Shown here: positions 32,212 to 35,728 of the stretch, piece after piece
Layout of the letters: each line of letters begins with the position of its first letter
Position numbering within the stretch: position 1 is the stretch's first letter
Assembly: GCA_021824095.1 (NCBI GenBank)
Contig: JAKALQ010000010.1
Location: 1 to 35,728, forward strand
Reading direction: 5' to 3'
Source of the DNA: Actinomycetes bacterium
Lineage (GTDB): Bacteria > Actinomycetota > Actinomycetes > S36-B12 > UBA5976
Length of the DNA stretch: 35,728 bases
Made by a program: the position numbers and the translations under genes
Notes under the pieces: generated by a model
The model's database searches: none
Told to the model about the DNA's origin: nothing
What the model saw: the letters and a program-made list of their open reading frames with translations, nothing else

Positions 32212-32988
32212 TCAGGCCTCCACGGTGGTGCGGACGGGGTGGCCGGCGGCCGCGAGGGCGGCCTTGACCTCGGCGATCGACACGGTGCCGAAGTGGAAGA
32301 CGCTCGCGGCGAGCACGGCATCCGCGCCGGCCGCCACGGCGGGCGGGAAGTGCGCCGCCGCACCGGCACCACCGCTCGCGATGATCGGCACCCGCACCTC
32401 GCCACGCACGAGCGTGATGAGCTCGGTGTCGAACCCGGTCGTGGTGCCATCGGCATCCATGGAGTTCAGCAGGATCTCGCCAGCGCCGAGCGCGGTGGCC
32501 CGCACCGCCCATTCGACGGCGTCAAGGCCCGTGCCGCGGCGACCACCGTGCGTCGTCACCTCGAAGCCCGAGTCGGTGGTGGGGCTGCGTCGGGCATCGA
32601 CCGACAACACGATGCACTGCGCGCCGAAGCGGTCGGCACCCTCGGCCAGCAGGTCAGGGCGGGCGATCGCGGCGGTGTTGAGGCTCACCTTGTCGGCACC
32701 ACAGCGCAGCAGGGTGTTCATGTCGTCGACGCTGCGCACGCCCCCACCGACGGTGAGCGGGATGAACACCTGCTCCGCTGTGCGGCGCACGACGTCGTAC
32801 ATGGTGGAGCGGTCGCTGCTGCTCGCGGTGATGTCGAGGAACACGAGCTCGTCGATGCCCTGCCGGTCATACAGGGCAGCGAGCTCGACGGGATCACCGG
32901 CGTCGCGCAGGTCGGCGAAGTGCACACCCTTCACGACCCGCCCGGCGTCGACGTCGAGGCAGGCGATGACCCGCACGGCGAGGCTCAT
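32212..32988 (-). CDS. hisF: Imidazole glycerol phosphate synthase, cyclase subunit
   Basis: Together with HisH makes imidazole glycerol phosphate and AICAR. The 258-residue TIM barrel starts [21 protein letters not shown], with catalytic D12, and has the second catalytic aspartate D131 in IVLSVDARR. It also has [20 protein letters not shown], the [17 protein letters not shown] loop and [10 protein letters not shown] 32988 overlaps the hisA stop by 4 bases. Length is normal. Confidence 0.97.
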   Translation of the reverse strand: MSLAVRVIACLDVDAGRVVKGVHFADLRDAGDPVELAALYDRQGIDELVFLDITASSSDRSTMYDVVRRTAEQVFIPLTVGGGVRSVDDMNTLLRCGADKVSLNTAAIARPDLLAEGADRFGAQCIVLSVDARRSPTTDSGFEVTTHGGRRGTGLDAVEWAVRATALGAGEILLNSMDADGTTTGFDTELITLVRGEVRVPIIASGGAGAAAHFPPAVAAGADAVLAASVFHFGTVSIAEVKAALAAAGHPVRTTVEA

Positions 32989-33719
32989 GCCGCTGCCTCG
33001 GCCATGGCGGCGAGCGCCTCCTCGAGGGTGAAGGCGCCGGCATACAGGGCCTTGCCCACGATGGCCCCCTCGACACCGATGGGACGCAGGGAGGCGATGG
33101 CGCGCAGGTCGTCGAGCGAGGAGACGCCACCGGAGGCCACCACGGGACGGTCGGTGCGGGCGCACACCGCCCGCAGCAGGTCGAGGTTGGGACCGCGCAG
33201 GGTGCCGTCCTTCGTGACGTCGGTGACGACGTAGCGGGCGCAACCCTCGCGCTCGAGCCGCTCGAGCACCTCCCAGAGGTCGCCGCCCTCCTGGGTCCAG
33301 CCGCGGGCAGCGAGCGTGGTGCCGCGCACATCAAGGCCGATGGCGATGCGATCGCCGTACTCGGCGATGGCCCGCGCACACCAGACGGGGTCCTCGAGGG
33401 CGGCGGTGCCGATGTTCACCCGCCGGCAGCCCGTGGCGAGGGCGGCCCGCAGCGACGCATCATCACGGATGCCGCCGCTGAGCTCGACTTGCACGTCGAG
33501 GCGTCCGACGACCTCGGCGAGGAGGGCCTCGTTGGTGCCCCGGCCGAAGGCGCGGTCGAGGTCGACGAGGTGGATCCACTCGGCGCCGGCCTCCTGCCAG
33601 GCGAGCGCGGCGGCGAGCGGGTCGCCGTAGCCGGTCTCGCTGCCGGCAGCGCCCTGCACGAGGCGCACGGCCTGGCCATCGGCCACGTCGACGGCGGGCA
33701 GCAGTTCGAGGTGCGTCAT
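32985..33719 (-). CDS. priA: Phosphoribosyl isomerase A, dual HisA/TrpF activity
   Basis: In Actinobacteria this enzyme isomerises both ProFAR (histidine) and phosphoribosyl-anthranilate (tryptophan). The 244-residue barrel begins [20 protein letters not shown]. Catalytic D11 and D171 ([10 protein letters not shown]) and also R19 match the known PriA residues. R139 and W141 in [10 protein letters not shown] correspond to the Arg143/Trp145 pair that the Mycobacterium tuberculosis enzyme uses to accept both substrates. The name priA is shared with the unrelated replication gene at the left end; hisA is an alternative symbol. The lack of a trpF near the trp genes agrees with dual function. ATG 33719 overlaps the hisH stop by 4 bases. 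Confidence 0.94.
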   Translation of the reverse strand: MTHLELLPAVDVADGQAVRLVQGAAGSETGYGDPLAAALAWQEAGAEWIHLVDLDRAFGRGTNEALLAEVVGRLDVQVELSGGIRDDASLRAALATGCRRVNIGTAALEDPVWCARAIAEYGDRIAIGLDVRGTTLAARGWTQEGGDLWEVLERLEREGCARYVVTDVTKDGTLRGPNLDLLRAVCARTDRPVVASGGVSSLDDLRAIASLRPIGVEGAIVGKALYAGAFTLEEALAAMAEAAA

Positions 33720-34354
33720 GGGTTCCTCACCATCGCGATCCAGTTGCGCAGCAGCCGTGCACCGGCCTCACCGCTCTTCTCCGGGTGGAACTGGGTGGCC
33801 GTGAGCGGGCCGTTCTCGACGGCCGCCACGAAGGGGGTGCCGTACTCGGCCCAGGTGACGAGCGGTGCGGCCTGCCGGGCACTGTGGGATGTGAGGTCCC
33901 AGCGTCGTACCCCGAAGGAGTGCACGAAGTAGAAGCGCTCGTCGGCGATGCCGTCGAACAGTCGGCTGCCCGGCGCTGGGGTGACCGTGTTCCAACCCAT
34001 GTGCGGCAGGATCGGCGCCTCGAGCATGTCGACGACACCCGGCCACTGGCCCACGCCGGTGGTGTCGACGCCATGCTCGACGCCACGGTCGAAGAGGATC
34101 TGCATGCCGACGCAGATGCCGAGCACGGGACGACCGCCGGCAAGCCGTCGATCGATGATGCGATCGCCATGCACCGCCCGCAGGCCCGCCATGCAGGCGG
34201 CGAAGGCGCCGACGCCGGGGACCACGAGCCCGTCGGCCTCGATCGCGATGCGTTCATGCGGGGTCACGATGACGTTGACGCCGGTGCGCGCGACGGCACG
34301 CTCGACGGAGCGCAGGTTGCCCGACCCGTAGTCGAGGACGGCGATGGTCGTCAT
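33716..34354 (-). CDS. hisH: Imidazole glycerol phosphate synthase, glutaminase subunit
   Basis: Class I glutamine amidotransferase that feeds ammonia to HisF. The 212-residue protein begins [18 protein letters not shown]. It has the nucleophile C81 in [12 protein letters not shown], and the histidine and glutamate of the triad in [12 protein letters not shown] near the C-terminus. [10 protein letters not shown] and YFVHSFG are further HisH signatures. ATG 34354 overlaps the hisB stop by 4 bases. All triad residues are present. Confidence 0.97.
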   Translation of the reverse strand: MTTIAVLDYGSGNLRSVERAVARTGVNVIVTPHERIAIEADGLVVPGVGAFAACMAGLRAVHGDRIIDRRLAGGRPVLGICVGMQILFDRGVEHGVDTTGVGQWPGVVDMLEAPILPHMGWNTVTPAPGSRLFDGIADERFYFVHSFGVRRWDLTSHSARQAAPLVTWAEYGTPFVAAVENGPLTATQFHPEKSGEAGARLLRNWIAMVRNP

Positions 34355-34947
34355 GCGTCGCCGAGCACGCCCTTCGTCGACGGGATGCCGACGGTGCGCG
34401 GATCGTGGGCGCAGGCGTCGCGCAGGGCACGGGCGACCGCCTTGAACTGGGCCTCGACGATGTGGTGCGAGTTGCGACCGGCCAGCACCCGCACGTGCAT
34501 GCAGATCTGCGCGTTGTGGGCGATGGACTCCCAGATGTGCTGCGTCATCGTGGTGTCGTAGGTGCCGATGAGTTCGACCACCTGCGGCTCGTCGTGGACG
34601 AGGTAGGGGCGGCCGGACACGTCGACGGCCACCTGCACGAGCGCCTCATCGAGGGGCACGAGCGCGTCGGCGAAGCGTCGGATGCCCGCCTTGTCGCCGA
34701 GGGCCTGGCGCAGGGCCTGGCCGAGCGCGATGGCGGTGTCCTCGATGGTGTGGTGCGAGTCAATGTGCAGGTCGCCCGTGGTGCGCACGGTGAGGTCGAG
34801 TCCACCGTGCTTGCCCAGCTGCTCGAGCATGTGGTCGTAGAAGCCGATGCCGGTGCTCACGTCGCAGCGGCCGGTGCCGTCGAGGTCGAGTTCGACGAGG
34901 ACGCTGCTCTCCTTCGTCGTGCGCTCAACGCGTCCGGTGCGTGTCAT
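34351..34947 (-). CDS. hisB: Imidazoleglycerol-phosphate dehydratase
   Basis: Dehydrates imidazole glycerol phosphate to imidazole acetol phosphate, the substrate of the neighbouring HisC. The 198-residue protein is the monofunctional form without a histidinol-phosphatase domain. Metal-binding motifs are [29 protein letters not shown] and [23 protein letters not shown] 34947 overlaps the hisC stop by 4 bases. Length and motifs are normal. Confidence 0.97.
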   Translation of the reverse strand: MTRTGRVERTTKESSVLVELDLDGTGRCDVSTGIGFYDHMLEQLGKHGGLDLTVRTTGDLHIDSHHTIEDTAIALGQALRQALGDKAGIRRFADALVPLDEALVQVAVDVSGRPYLVHDEPQVVELIGTYDTTMTQHIWESIAHNAQICMHVRVLAGRNSHHIVEAQFKAVARALRDACAHDPRTVGIPSTKGVLGDA

Positions 34948-35728
34948 CGTGCTCCCACCTTCAGTAGTGCCGTGCGGAAGGTCTCCATCTCGGCGGGCGT
35001 GCCGATGCTCACCCGGAGGAAGCCCTCAGGCCCCACCTCGCGGATGAGCACGCCCTCGTCCACCAGCGCCTGCCACACCGCGTGCCGGTCGGGGAAGGTG
35101 CCGACGAGGGCGAAGTTGGCGTCCGATGGCGTGGTGTCGAAGCCGTTGGCGTCGAACCAGTCGATGAGGGCGTCGCGCTCGGCACGGAGCAGGCGCACCT
35201 GCTCCCCCAGCTCGCTCGTGTGCTCGAGCGCCGTGAGGGCCACCGCCTGCGTGAGCGAGGACAGGTGGTACGGCAGGCGCACGACGCGCAGCACCTCCAC
35301 CACCTCGGGGTCGGCCACGAGGTAGCCGAGGCGGGCGCCGGCGAAGCCGAAGGCCTTGCTCATGGTGCGGGTGACGACGACACGCGGGTTGTCGGCAACC
35401 AGCGACACCGCGGACGGCACCCCGGGACGACGGAACTCGGCATAGGCCTCATCGACGATCACCATGCCCTCGAAGGCATCGACGACGGCCTGGATGACCT
35501 CGAGCCCGATGGCCGTGCCGGTGGGGTTGTTCGGGGAGGCGATGAACACGACATCGGGGCGCAGCAGGCGCACCGTGCCGGCTGCCTGCTCCGGGTCGAT
35601 GCCGTAGTCGCTGCCACGCGGGACCGTGACGAACTCGGTGAAGGTGTTGCGCGCGTACTCCTCGTACATCGAGTACGTGGGGGTCCAGGTGAGCGCCATG
35701 CGACCCGGGCCACCGAAGGAGATCGGAA
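34944..35728 (-). CDS. hisC: Histidinol-phosphate aminotransferase, 5' end outside window
   Basis: PLP aminotransferase that converts imidazole acetol phosphate to histidinol phosphate. The frame is open through the right edge and reads [14 protein letters not shown] there. The methionine at 35699 is therefore internal, and roughly the first quarter of the protein is missing from the window. Visible motifs are [21 protein letters not shown] (the PLP-contacting Asp/Tyr pair) and [16 protein letters not shown] with the PLP lysine. The C-terminal domain ends with [19 protein letters not shown]. It probably follows hisD upstream, as in other Actinobacteria, but that is outside the window. Confidence 0.95.
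   Translation of the reverse strand, partial: PISFGGPGRMALTWTPTYSMYEEYARNTFTEFVTVPRGSDYGIDPEQAAGTVRLLRPDVVFIASPNNPTGTAIGLEVIQAVVDAFEGMVIVDEAYAEFRRPGVPSAVSLVADNPRVVVTRTMSKAFGFAGARLGYLVADPEVVEVLRVVRLPYHLSSLTQAVALTALEHTSELGEQVRLLRAERDALIDWFDANGFDTTPSDANFALVGTFPDRHAVWQALVDEGVLIREVGPEGFLRVSIGTPAEMETFRTALLKVGAR

Overview
The window is high-GC DNA carrying a compact, purely chromosomal block of biosynthesis genes. Every supported gene lies on the minus strand, so transcription runs from right to left. An actinobacterium (Actinomycetota, probably class Actinomycetes) is suggested by several things: an mIHF-type integration host factor between pyrF and gmk; an actinobacterial omega subunit; a PriA replication protein with degenerate helicase motifs; a PriA-type (dual HisA/TrpF) isomerase; an HGxxPAAW-like small membrane protein next to trpE; and a mycobacterial-style PyrR leader. 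I cannot place the organism more precisely.

Right part (about 35728 down to 15850), in order of transcription: hisC (5' end outside the window), hisB, hisH, hisA/priA, hisF, hisI and trpE, nearly all overlapping by 4-8 bases. After two short gaps come a small membrane protein gene and a response regulator/histidine kinase pair. Then follow trpC-trpB-trpA, a membrane-anchored DsbA-like thiol oxidoreductase, lgt, gltB-gltD and pyk. The histidine and tryptophan genes share the dual-function isomerase, which can explain why no separate trpF is seen. trpD and trpG are also not in the window.

Centre (15704-15849): the only sizeable control region. It holds a perfect 21-bp inverted repeat immediately after pyk, a candidate promoter, and a clear PyrR-binding hairpin that buries the ribosome-binding site of pyrR.

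Left part (15703 down to 1): one long, tightly overlapping run, pyrR-pyrB-pyrC-(PH-like membrane protein)-carA-carB-pyrK-pyrD-pyrF-mihF-gmk-rpoZ-coaBC-metK-priA (3' end just outside the window). It contains the whole de novo UMP pathway, followed by nucleotide, coenzyme A, SAM and DNA-maintenance genes.

No stretch above about 150 bases lacks a gene. I see no rRNA, tRNA, CRISPR array, phage, transposase or defence genes. I found no convincing new multi-gene system. The most interesting items are the inverted repeat and PyrR leader before pyrR, the two-component system lodged inside the trp cluster, and a roughly 21-residue insertion near the end of MetK.
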